5,064 bases of DNA from Candidatus Pelagibacter sp. (lineage in GTDB: Bacteria > Pseudomonadota > Alphaproteobacteria > Pelagibacterales > Pelagibacteraceae). Shown here in pieces: positions 1 through 5,064 of this stretch. The translations under genes were made by a program, and so were the position numbers. Every line of letters begins with the position of its first letter. Within the stretch, counting starts at the first letter, position 1. A model generated the notes under the pieces. That model was not told the DNA's origin and did not search any database. It saw only the letters and a list, made by a program, of their open reading frames with translations. The stretch lies in contig NZJU01000054.1 of assembly GCA_002692325.1 (NCBI GenBank), positions 1-5,064 of the forward strand, written 5' to 3'.

Positions 1-644
1 TCTGCTGAACCTCCTATTTCGCCTATCATAACTATTGATTTAGTTTCCTCATCTTTTAAAAAAAGCTCTAAACAGTCAATAAAATTAGTTCCATTAATTG
101 GATCACCACCAATTCCTATACAAGTAGATTGACCCATTTCATTAGTAGTAGTTTGAGCTACTGCCTCGTAAGTAAGCGTTCCAGATCGGGAAACTATACC
201 AACGGTTCCTTTTTTATGTATTTTACCTGGCATAATTCCAATTTTACATTCGTCGGGTGTAATTATTCCTGGACAATTAGGCCCGATCAATCTTGATTTA
301 CTTTTATTTAAAACTTTCTTAACTTTAAGCATGTCTAAAACTGGAATACCCTCCGTGATACATACAATCAGTTCGATTTCGGACTCCACAGCCTCAATAA
401 TTGCTGCACCAGCAAATTGGGGTGGAACATATATCATCGTTGCATTTGCAGAAGTTCGCTCTTTAGCCTCTTGCACAGTGTTAAAAACAGGTAATCCAAG
501 ATGTTTTTGGCCACCTTTTTTAGGTGTAATACCTCCAACTAATTGTGTGCCATATTTTATTGCTTGTTCTGAATGAAACGTTCCATGTTTGCCAGTGAAC
601 CCTTGACATATTACCTTCGTATTTTTATTCACTAATATCGACAT
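1..644 (-). CDS. sucD: succinyl-CoA synthetase alpha subunit, 3' part outside the window
   Basis: Alpha subunit of succinyl-CoA synthetase (succinyl-CoA + NDP + Pi to succinate + CoA + NTP), a cytoplasmic TCA-cycle enzyme that works with SucC. I translated the minus strand by hand from ATG at 644: it begins [21 protein letters not shown] and stays open for 214 codons to the left edge. Visible family motifs are the CoA-domain glycine loop GFTGKHG (residues 15-21), [10 protein letters not shown] (36-45), IGPNCPG (120-126), [10 protein letters not shown] (152-161), [10 protein letters not shown] (177-186) and GEIGGSA (208-214), whose Glu209 matches the Glu known to contact the phosphohistidine. 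The catalytic His itself lies roughly 35 residues further on and is not in the window; the full protein is usually about 290 aa. The start codon directly follows the sucC stop (TAA then ATG, no spacer) and has no Shine-Dalgarno match, so translation is probably coupled to sucC. No frameshift was seen. Confidence 0.97.
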   Translation of the reverse strand, partial: MSILVNKNTKVICQGFTGKHGTFHSEQAIKYGTQLVGGITPKKGGQKHLGLPVFNTVQEAKERTSANATMIYVPPQFAGAAIIEAVESEIELIVCITEGIPVLDMLKVKKVLNKSKSRLIGPNCPGIITPDECKIGIMPGKIHKKGTVGIVSRSGTLTYEAVAQTTTNEMGQSTCIGIGGDPINGTNFIDCLELFLKDEETKSIVMIGEIGGSA

Positions 645-1808
645 TTATTTTATTGCATCTACAATTTTTTTTGCAGCATCATTTAAATCCGAAGCTGATA
701 ATATTTTTAAATTTGATTTATCTAAAAGTTCTTTTCCTTGTTTAAAATTTGTTCCTGCCAATCTTACTACAAGTGGCACGGACAAATTAACTTGTTTAGC
801 TGCATCTATAACTCCTTGAGCAAGAACATCACATCTCATAATCCCCCCAAAAATATTTATTAAAATTCCTTTAACATTTTTATCTGCAAGAATTAATTTA
901 AAAGCTGCTGTTACTTTCTCTTTTGAAGCTCCACCTCCTACATCTAAAAAATTTGCGGGCTCTTTTCCGTATAATTTTATTATATCCATTGTTGCCATGG
1001 CTAATCCTGCTCCATTGACCATACATCCAATTGTTCCATTTAATTTGATATACGCTAAATCATATTTACTTGCTTCAATTTCTGCAGGCTCTTCTTCGTT
1101 TAGATCTCTTAATTCTAAAATTTCTGGTCTTCTGAAAATTGCGTTGTCGTCAAAATTCATTTTTGCATCAAGACATATTATTTTTTCATCTTTTGATATT
1201 ATCAATGGATTTATTTCAATTAAACTCGCATCCTTCTCTATCAAAATTTTATATAGTGCTTTAATTAATCTTTTTGCAGTTTGACGCTGATTATTTTCAA
1301 ACTTAAAAATTGAAATTATTTTTTCTATTTCTTTTTCATTTGGACCTTCGAATTTATAATCAATTTTACTTGTTGTAATTTTCTCTGGCGTCTCTTTTGC
1401 AACTTTTTCAATATCCACACCACCCTCTGTACTACTTATAAATGCAATTTTTGATGTTTCTCTATCCACTAGGCAAGAAAGATAGTATTCTTTTTTTATA
1501 TCTGAGGCCTCCTCAATATAAAGTCTTTTTACCTCTCTTCCATTGGGACCTGTTTGATGAGTGATGAGAGTTTTTCCCATCATCTTTTCTGCTTCAATAA
1601 TTAATTCTTTTTCGTCTGACACAATTTTTACTCCTCCTGCTTTGCCTCGTCCTCCGGCATGGATTTGTGCCTTTAAAACATATTGACCAGGTTTAATTTT
1701 TTTAATTTCGCTTTTTATTTGATCAATAGATAAAATCGCTACTCCATTTGATACAGGAGCGCCATAATCTTTTAAAATCTTCTTAGCTTGATATTCGTGG
1801 ATATTCAT
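645..1808 (-). CDS. sucC: succinyl-CoA synthetase beta subunit (ADP/GDP-forming)
   Basis: Nucleotide-binding beta subunit of succinyl-CoA synthetase, partner of SucD in the TCA cycle. At 387 aa it is essentially the length of E. coli SucC (388) and starts the same way (MNIHEYQAKKIL), which fixes the ATG at 1808. The N-terminal ATP-grasp domain carries Lys46, the GGRGKAGG loop (52-59) and the YIEE strand (97-100). EINPL (198-202) and LDAK (213-216) supply Asn200 and Asp214, equivalent to the Mg-binding Asn and Asp of the family. The C-terminal CoA-ligase domain shows FLDVGGGAS (287-295) and NIFGGIMRCDVLAQG (318-332), the region that faces the phosphohistidine loop. All key residues are present. 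The sequence does not settle ATP versus GTP preference. It is the first gene of a sucC-sucD unit, with a divergent promoter region upstream. No Shine-Dalgarno sequence precedes the start. Confidence 0.98.
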   Translation of the reverse strand: MNIHEYQAKKILKDYGAPVSNGVAILSIDQIKSEIKKIKPGQYVLKAQIHAGGRGKAGGVKIVSDEKELIIEAEKMMGKTLITHQTGPNGREVKRLYIEEASDIKKEYYLSCLVDRETSKIAFISSTEGGVDIEKVAKETPEKITTSKIDYKFEGPNEKEIEKIISIFKFENNQRQTAKRLIKALYKILIEKDASLIEINPLIISKDEKIICLDAKMNFDDNAIFRRPEILELRDLNEEEPAEIEASKYDLAYIKLNGTIGCMVNGAGLAMATMDIIKLYGKEPANFLDVGGGASKEKVTAAFKLILADKNVKGILINIFGGIMRCDVLAQGVIDAAKQVNLSVPLVVRLAGTNFKQGKELLDKSNLKILSASDLNDAAKKIVDAIK

Positions 1809-1865
1809 TTAAATTTTAAATATATACATTATTATTTTTAAAGTTACACGAATATTTTATATATA
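1809..1865. promoter_or_regulatory. divergent intergenic region between sucC and the glycosyltransferase operon
   Basis: These 57 bases are the only non-coding gap between two genes pointing away from each other, so the start signals of both sucC and the plus-strand operon should lie here or reach into the coding ends. The stretch is nearly all A and T. TATA-like hexamers occur on the minus strand at 1826-1821 (TATATA, toward sucC) and on the plus strand at 1862-1867 (TATAAT, overlapping the ATG at 1866). Neither has a convincing -35 box at normal spacing; GTTACA at 1843-1848 is only 13 bases from the plus-strand hexamer. No Shine-Dalgarno sequence, operator palindrome or riboswitch is visible. 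That a promoter region is here follows from gene layout; the exact boxes are guesses. Confidence 0.45.
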
Positions 1866-3509
1866 ATGAGCTTTAGTAATTTGAAAACAAATTATCCCAC
1901 ATTTATAGTTTTTTTTTTAATTTTAATAGTGGGAGTTTTTTTTTACAAAGACTTTGGATTTAACATAGATGAAAAATTTCATCGTCAAAATGGATTTTAC
2001 TGGCTTCATTATATAGCAAAATTTTTCAATTTAGAAACTCTCGAAAAAGTTTCTAGAACAGAACTTGCTGGCATCAAAGGGTTTACTTTAGACTCGGTGG
2101 AATATTACAATAAATATGGGATTATTTTTGATGTTCCAGCAGCGGCGCTTGAGCTAGTTTTAAAATTAAATGATCCTTTAAAATATTATTACTTAAGACA
2201 CTTATTGGTTTTTTTATATTTCTTCGTTGGATTAATTTATTTATATAAGATTCTTAAGAATAGATTTAAAATTAGTAATCTTGCATTATTTGGTGTTTTA
2301 CTAATGTTTGTCACTCCAAGAATTTTTGGTGATAGTTTTCAAAACACAAAGGATATTATTTTTCTATCTTTTTTAATTATTTCTACTTACTTCGCTTTTA
2401 AAATTAAGGATAAGTTTTCACCTTTAAATATATTGTTATTTTCTTTTTTTTCTGCCTCGGCAATATCTCTTAGATTATTTGGTTTTATATTAATAATTTC
2501 CTTAATATTAATTGAGTTAGTGACAATAAATAGGGATAATTTTAAATCCAAATTTTTGAAAATTAGTATTTTAATAATTACGCAATTTATATTTTTAATT
2601 TTAGTATGGCCCTTATTATGGGAAAATACTATTCAAAACTTTTTAAATTATTTTCCACAAATTGATGAACATTTTAATGCTAAAGTTCTTTTCATGGGAA
2701 AATACTATGACTCGGGTTTATTGCCTTATTCATACTTGCCATTTTGGATATTAATATCAACACCTATTTTACACTTAATTTTGTTTTTCTTTGGTTTCTT
2801 TTTTTGTTTTAAAAGATTTTTTAAAAGATATTTATCTATAAAAGAGGGAAATTTATTTGAAGACTATTGGAGAGGAAAAAATGAAAAAAAAGATTTTTTT
2901 ATATTAATCAATTTTTTAGGTATCTTATTTTGTTTTTTATTTTTAAATATGAAGTTTTATAATAGTTGGCGCTTAGGATATTTTTTATATTTTTTTTTAG
3001 TTTATTTTGCTGTTTATGGATTAAATCTAATTTTCTATAAAAAAAACTTTTTTTCTTTTAATAGGCAATATGCAAAATCTTTGATATTTATTTTTTTTGC
3101 TTTCACTGTTTATAGAATGATTTTATATCATCCTTATCAATCTCTTTATTTTAATTTTTTAGTCCCAAATCAAATTAAAAATAATGTTGAGGTTGATTAT
3201 ACAGGTTTATCTTCATTTCATTTTCTTAATAAAATAGTCGGTGAAAGAAAAAACATCAATGAAATTAAAATAGGTGTTGCATCATGGTATCCATTATGGC
3301 GTGTGTTAGAACTGATTGATCATAAAAACAGCGTTAAAGTAGTTGCTATAAAAGACAATCACACGGCAGATTTTTTATACTCTAACCGAATATCCGATGT
3401 TGATAAAAATTATAATAAAAAATATGATATACCAACTAATTTTATGATAAAGGAACAGTTTAAAATTGATGGTGTCATCATTTATGAGGTTTTTCAAAGA
3501 AAACGATGA
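1866..3509 (+). CDS. GT-C fold glycosyltransferase, GT39/PMT-like polytopic membrane protein
   Basis: Predicted inner-membrane glycosyltransferase of 547 aa that would use a polyprenyl-phosphate-linked sugar and transfer it on the periplasmic side. By eye there are about 10-11 hydrophobic spans between residues 11 and 420, followed by a soluble C-terminal part (about 436-547). Asp35-Glu36 sit just after the first span, where GT39/ArnT-type enzymes keep their catalytic acidic pair. Other segments match a recurring bacterial GT39 pattern: RHLL (111-114), TPRIFGDSFQNTKD (150-163, usually PR-F--SF-NPKD), LPYSYLPFWILISTP (286-300), YNSWRLGYFLY (365-375), HPYQSLYFN (422-430) and VEVDYTGLS (441-449, usually a DYWG-S motif). 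Two details depart from that pattern: Trp is Thr446, and the usual GG before it is replaced by PNQIKNN. The start at 1866 is the first ATG after the divergent gap; TTG at 1881 is an alternative. No Shine-Dalgarno site is visible. It is the first gene of a three-gene operon. Acceptor and sugar are unknown. Confidence 0.85.
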   Translation: MSFSNLKTNYPTFIVFFLILIVGVFFYKDFGFNIDEKFHRQNGFYWLHYIAKFFNLETLEKVSRTELAGIKGFTLDSVEYYNKYGIIFDVPAAALELVLKLNDPLKYYYLRHLLVFLYFFVGLIYLYKILKNRFKISNLALFGVLLMFVTPRIFGDSFQNTKDIIFLSFLIISTYFAFKIKDKFSPLNILLFSFFSASAISLRLFGFILIISLILIELVTINRDNFKSKFLKISILIITQFIFLILVWPLLWENTIQNFLNYFPQIDEHFNAKVLFMGKYYDSGLLPYSYLPFWILISTPILHLILFFFGFFFCFKRFFKRYLSIKEGNLFEDYWRGKNEKKDFFILINFLGILFCFLFLNMKFYNSWRLGYFLYFFLVYFAVYGLNLIFYKKNFFSFNRQYAKSLIFIFFAFTVYRMILYHPYQSLYFNFLVPNQIKNNVEVDYTGLSSFHFLNKIVGERKNINEIKIGVASWYPLWRVLELIDHKNSVKVVAIKDNHTADFLYSNRISDVDKNYNKKYDIPTNFMIKEQFKIDGVIIYEVFQRKR

Positions 3510-3766
3510 GAATTTTTTTTTACAAAGTTTTAACTTTTTTTATATTATTTTTTATATTTTATAAACTCACCATAGGTGCTACTATAAAAGAATTCGAAAA
3601 ACAGATTTCATTTTTAAAATCAAAAGAAAATGTTGAATATATAAAAGAGAAAATAAGAGATGAGATGAGAGGGTTAGAAAATAAGGATAGATATATTAAT
3701 AAAGAAGACGCCAAATTAATAAATATTCTTATTGATAAAATTAAAAAAGACTTAAACGCTGAATAA
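3506..3766 (+). CDS. small single-span membrane protein with helical, possibly coiled-coil tail
   Basis: Hypothetical protein of 86 aa that I cannot assign to a named family. Residues 1-7 carry two basic residues (Arg2, Lys7), residues 8-24 form one hydrophobic span rich in Phe, Leu and Ile, and there is no clear signal-peptidase site, so an N-terminal membrane anchor is likelier than a cleaved signal. The rest is highly charged (Lys/Glu). Ile27, Phe30, Ile34, Leu37 and then Val43, Ile46, Ile50, Met54, Leu57 recur every three to four residues, which suggests an amphipathic helix or short coiled coil; a second helix spans about 66-84. Its ATG overlaps the TGA of the glycosyltransferase ahead of it (ATGA, 3506-3509), with no Shine-Dalgarno site, so the two are probably translationally coupled. 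Five bases separate its stop from the next gene. It has one span, not the four of GtrA-type flippases. A role as an accessory subunit of the neighbouring transferases is inference from position. Confidence 0.8.
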   Translation: MRIFFYKVLTFFILFFIFYKLTIGATIKEFEKQISFLKSKENVEYIKEKIRDEMRGLENKDRYINKEDAKLINILIDKIKKDLNAE

Positions 3767-3771
3767 TTACT

Positions 3772-4638
3772 TTGCAAAAATTAATTTTTTTATTTCCATT
3801 ATATAATGATTGGGAGTCGCTTAATAAATTACTACAAAATATTAATATTCAACTTGAAGAAATAAATTCTATCTGTGAAGTAGTCGTTGTTGATGATAAT
3901 TCTACAATTTCTCCAAGCATAGACATAAAAAAACTTAACAACATTATAGAATTGAAGGTTTTAAGGCTTAAAGAAAATCTTGGAAGTCAGAAAGCAATAT
4001 CATTAGGTTTGAAGTATATCAAAGATCAGAAAGACTCGGCTATCATTACAATAATGGACTCAGACGGAGAGGACGATTTTTCTAAAATACCCGAAATGAT
4101 TAATTCTGCAAAAGAAAATGATGATAAAATTGTTGTATCTTGCAGAACAAAACGTCAGGAGGGTAATGTTTTTAGCTTATTATACTCAATTCATAAACTA
4201 TTTATTTTTTTATTTTCAGGACGCTGGATAAATTTTGGAAATTATTCATCATTTAACTCGATGAATTTAAAAAAGATATTATCTAATAATTATTCCCAGC
4301 TTGCTCTTTCGTCAAGTATAGCAAAAAATTGTAAGATAAAAAAATTATATGCTGATAGACAAAAAAGAATTTGCGGAGAGTCAAATTTAAGTTTTTTTGG
4401 ACTATTTCAACATTCTTTTAGAGTTTTATCAGTTTTCCAAAAAGAGGTTTCAATAATCTCGCTCTTATATTTTATAATTTTTTTTATTTTCAATAAGTTT
4501 ACTAGCTTATTATTTTTGAGTCTTGTATTAACAATTTTTACGATTTTAATAAATTTATTGATATTATTTACAAAAAAAACACACTTGAACGATAATCTTA
4601 ATAATAATTTTGTTCATAAAGTTGAAACTTTTAAGTAA
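3772..4638 (+). CDS. GT2 family glycosyltransferase with C-terminal membrane spans (DPM/GtrB-like)
   Basis: Cytoplasmic-face glycosyltransferase of 288 aa that would transfer a nucleotide-activated sugar, plausibly to a polyprenyl phosphate. The GT-A domain shows FPLYNDWESL (8-17), VVVDDNS (38-44), NLGSQKAISLGL (69-80) and the metal/nucleotide DxD region MDSDGEDD (95-102). Downstream come CRTKRQEG (124-131), FGNYSSF (155-161) and RQKRICGES (196-204), the order seen in DPM and GtrB-type enzymes. Two hydrophobic spans (about 228-241 and 246-267) end the protein, also GtrB-like. The start must be TTG at 3772: the upstream in-frame stop is at 3760-3762, no ATG or GTG lies between, and the next Met is residue 95, inside the catalytic domain. 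The ORF begins five bases after the preceding stop, without a Shine-Dalgarno site, so it probably depends on readthrough ribosomes from upstream. Its 3' end overlaps the convergent acetyltransferase gene by eight bases. The sugar donor is not predictable from this sequence. Confidence 0.9.
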   Translation: MQKLIFLFPLYNDWESLNKLLQNINIQLEEINSICEVVVVDDNSTISPSIDIKKLNNIIELKVLRLKENLGSQKAISLGLKYIKDQKDSAIITIMDSDGEDDFSKIPEMINSAKENDDKIVVSCRTKRQEGNVFSLLYSIHKLFIFLFSGRWINFGNYSSFNSMNLKKILSNNYSQLALSSSIAKNCKIKKLYADRQKRICGESNLSFFGLFQHSFRVLSVFQKEVSIISLLYFIIFFIFNKFTSLLFLSLVLTIFTILINLLILFTKKTHLNDNLNNNFVHKVETFK

Positions 4639-5064
4639 TTCTTTTGATCATTACTTGTTGATTATTTGGAAATCTTATTCTACTACCAATTAATTTAAAC
4701 TTATGTTTATGATTATAAAACTTTGTAGCTTTAAAATCTATTGTTTCAACAGTCATATACTTCGTTTTGTTTTTAATCTTGTTAAAAATTTTTTTTAAAA
4801 AAAAAGTTCCAAAACCTTTTGATTGATAATTTTTTTCTACAGCAAATAAATTCAAATTAAAATTATCTTTTAAAATTAATTTATTTGTTTTACTTAAAAA
4901 TATTATGTCTAACTCATAGAAACTTAAAAATAAATTTAATAAAGTAAACAATTTAAGATTTAAAAAAAGTGATATAATTAATTTCATTTTTATATCTGAA
5001 AAAATAAAATTTAGTTTTTTAAATTTTTTAATTATAATAATATATGAAATAATTATATCTTTTT
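4631..5064 (-). CDS. GNAT family N-acetyltransferase, probably 5'-partial at the window edge
   Basis: C-terminal part of a GNAT (acetyl-CoA-dependent) acetyltransferase. Counting from the ATG at 4987, motif A is LFAVEKNYQSKGFG (47-60), with the Gln-x-x-Gly-x-Gly pyrophosphate loop at 55-60, and motif B is ATKFYNHKHKF (87-97). The N-terminal strands and helices of the fold are short or missing in the 118-aa version that starts at 4987. Upstream of that ATG the frame stays open for 25 more codons to the right edge (reading KDIIISYIIIIKKFKKLNF and on) with no stop and no ATG, GTG or TTG, so I annotate it as running off the window; a start at 4987 remains possible. It converges on the GT2 gene with an eight-base overlap of the 3' ends. 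G+C is very low. An acetyl acceptor such as an amino sugar of the adjacent glycan pathway is a guess; GNAT substrates vary widely. Confidence 0.68.
   Translation of the reverse strand, partial: KDIIISYIIIIKKFKKLNFIFSDIKMKLIISLFLNLKLFTLLNLFLSFYELDIIFLSKTNKLILKDNFNLNLFAVEKNYQSKGFGTFFLKKIFNKIKNKTKYMTVETIDFKATKFYNHKHKFKLIGSRIRFPNNQQVMIKRIT

Noticed and set aside
331..576. 81-codon plus-strand reading frame
   Set aside because: It lies wholly opposite the well-conserved sucD coding sequence; its translation resembles no family.
997..1284. 95-codon plus-strand reading frame
   Set aside because: Antisense to the conserved sucC coding sequence; a shadow frame.
1862..1867. TATAAT as the -10 box of the glycosyltransferase operon
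   Set aside because: It overlaps the ATG at 1866, would place the transcript start inside the gene, and has no -35 box at normal spacing.
1936..3527. Exact 15-base direct repeat (nine T then ACAAAG) at 1936-1950 and 3513-3527
   Set aside because: Both copies encode FFYK in Phe-rich membrane-protein starts; in this base composition a shared low-complexity string is best explained by chance.
3506..3766. Small protein as a GtrA-type flippase
   Set aside because: GtrA-like proteins have four membrane spans in about 120 residues; this one has a single span and a charged helical tail.
3559..3777. 72-codon minus-strand reading frame
   Set aside because: Covers almost the same bases as the 86-aa plus-strand gene, which has the better case (ATGA coupling, plausible membrane anchor and same strand as its neighbours).
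4789..4805. Perfect AT palindrome (eight T followed by nine A) as a possible terminator or protein-binding site
   Set aside because: It has no loop and no G+C pairs, sits inside the acetyltransferase gene and encodes the FFLKK helix right after the QSKGFG motif.
5031..5057. Two TATAAT hexamers on the minus strand (5057-5052 and 5036-5031) as promoters for the acetyltransferase
   Set aside because: In sequence with hardly any G or C such hexamers are expected by chance, and the open frame suggests this stretch is coding.

Overview
The window comes from a very AT-rich bacterial genome. The best guess is a marine alphaproteobacterium of the SAR11 (Pelagibacterales) kind. That rests on the alphaproteobacterial look of the SucC and SucD proteins, the extreme A+T content (lines counted by eye give about 22-40% G+C in the sucC part and about 12-27% in the rest), tight gene packing and AT-biased codons. 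The lineage is an inference; no rRNA or other marker is present.

Left part (1-1808, minus strand): the two subunit genes of succinyl-CoA synthetase. sucC (beta, 387 aa) is complete. sucD (alpha) follows with no gap at all and runs off the left edge after 214 codons, before its phosphohistidine segment. Both read as intact, conserved TCA-cycle enzymes.

Middle (1809-1865): a 57-base AT-only-like gap that must hold the start signals for two divergent transcription units.

Right part (1866-4638, plus strand): a compact three-gene operon. It holds a GT-C type polytopic glycosyltransferase (GT39/PMT-like, 547 aa), a small single-span membrane protein (86 aa) that overlaps it by four bases, and a GT2 glycosyltransferase with two C-terminal membrane spans (288 aa) that starts at TTG. 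A GNAT acetyltransferase on the minus strand converges on the operon, overlaps the GT2 gene by eight bases, and appears to run off the right edge.

A working model, by analogy with GtrB/Gtr(type) and ArnC/ArnT pairs, is that the GT2 enzyme charges a polyprenyl phosphate with a sugar on the cytoplasmic face and the GT-C enzyme transfers that sugar to a glycan or lipid on the periplasmic face. The 86-aa protein would be an unassigned membrane partner. The acetyltransferase might modify the sugar. Only the family assignments are directly supported; substrates and the partnership are inference. No tRNA, rRNA, CRISPR array, insertion sequence or convincing terminator was seen, and there is no gene-free stretch longer than about 60 bases.
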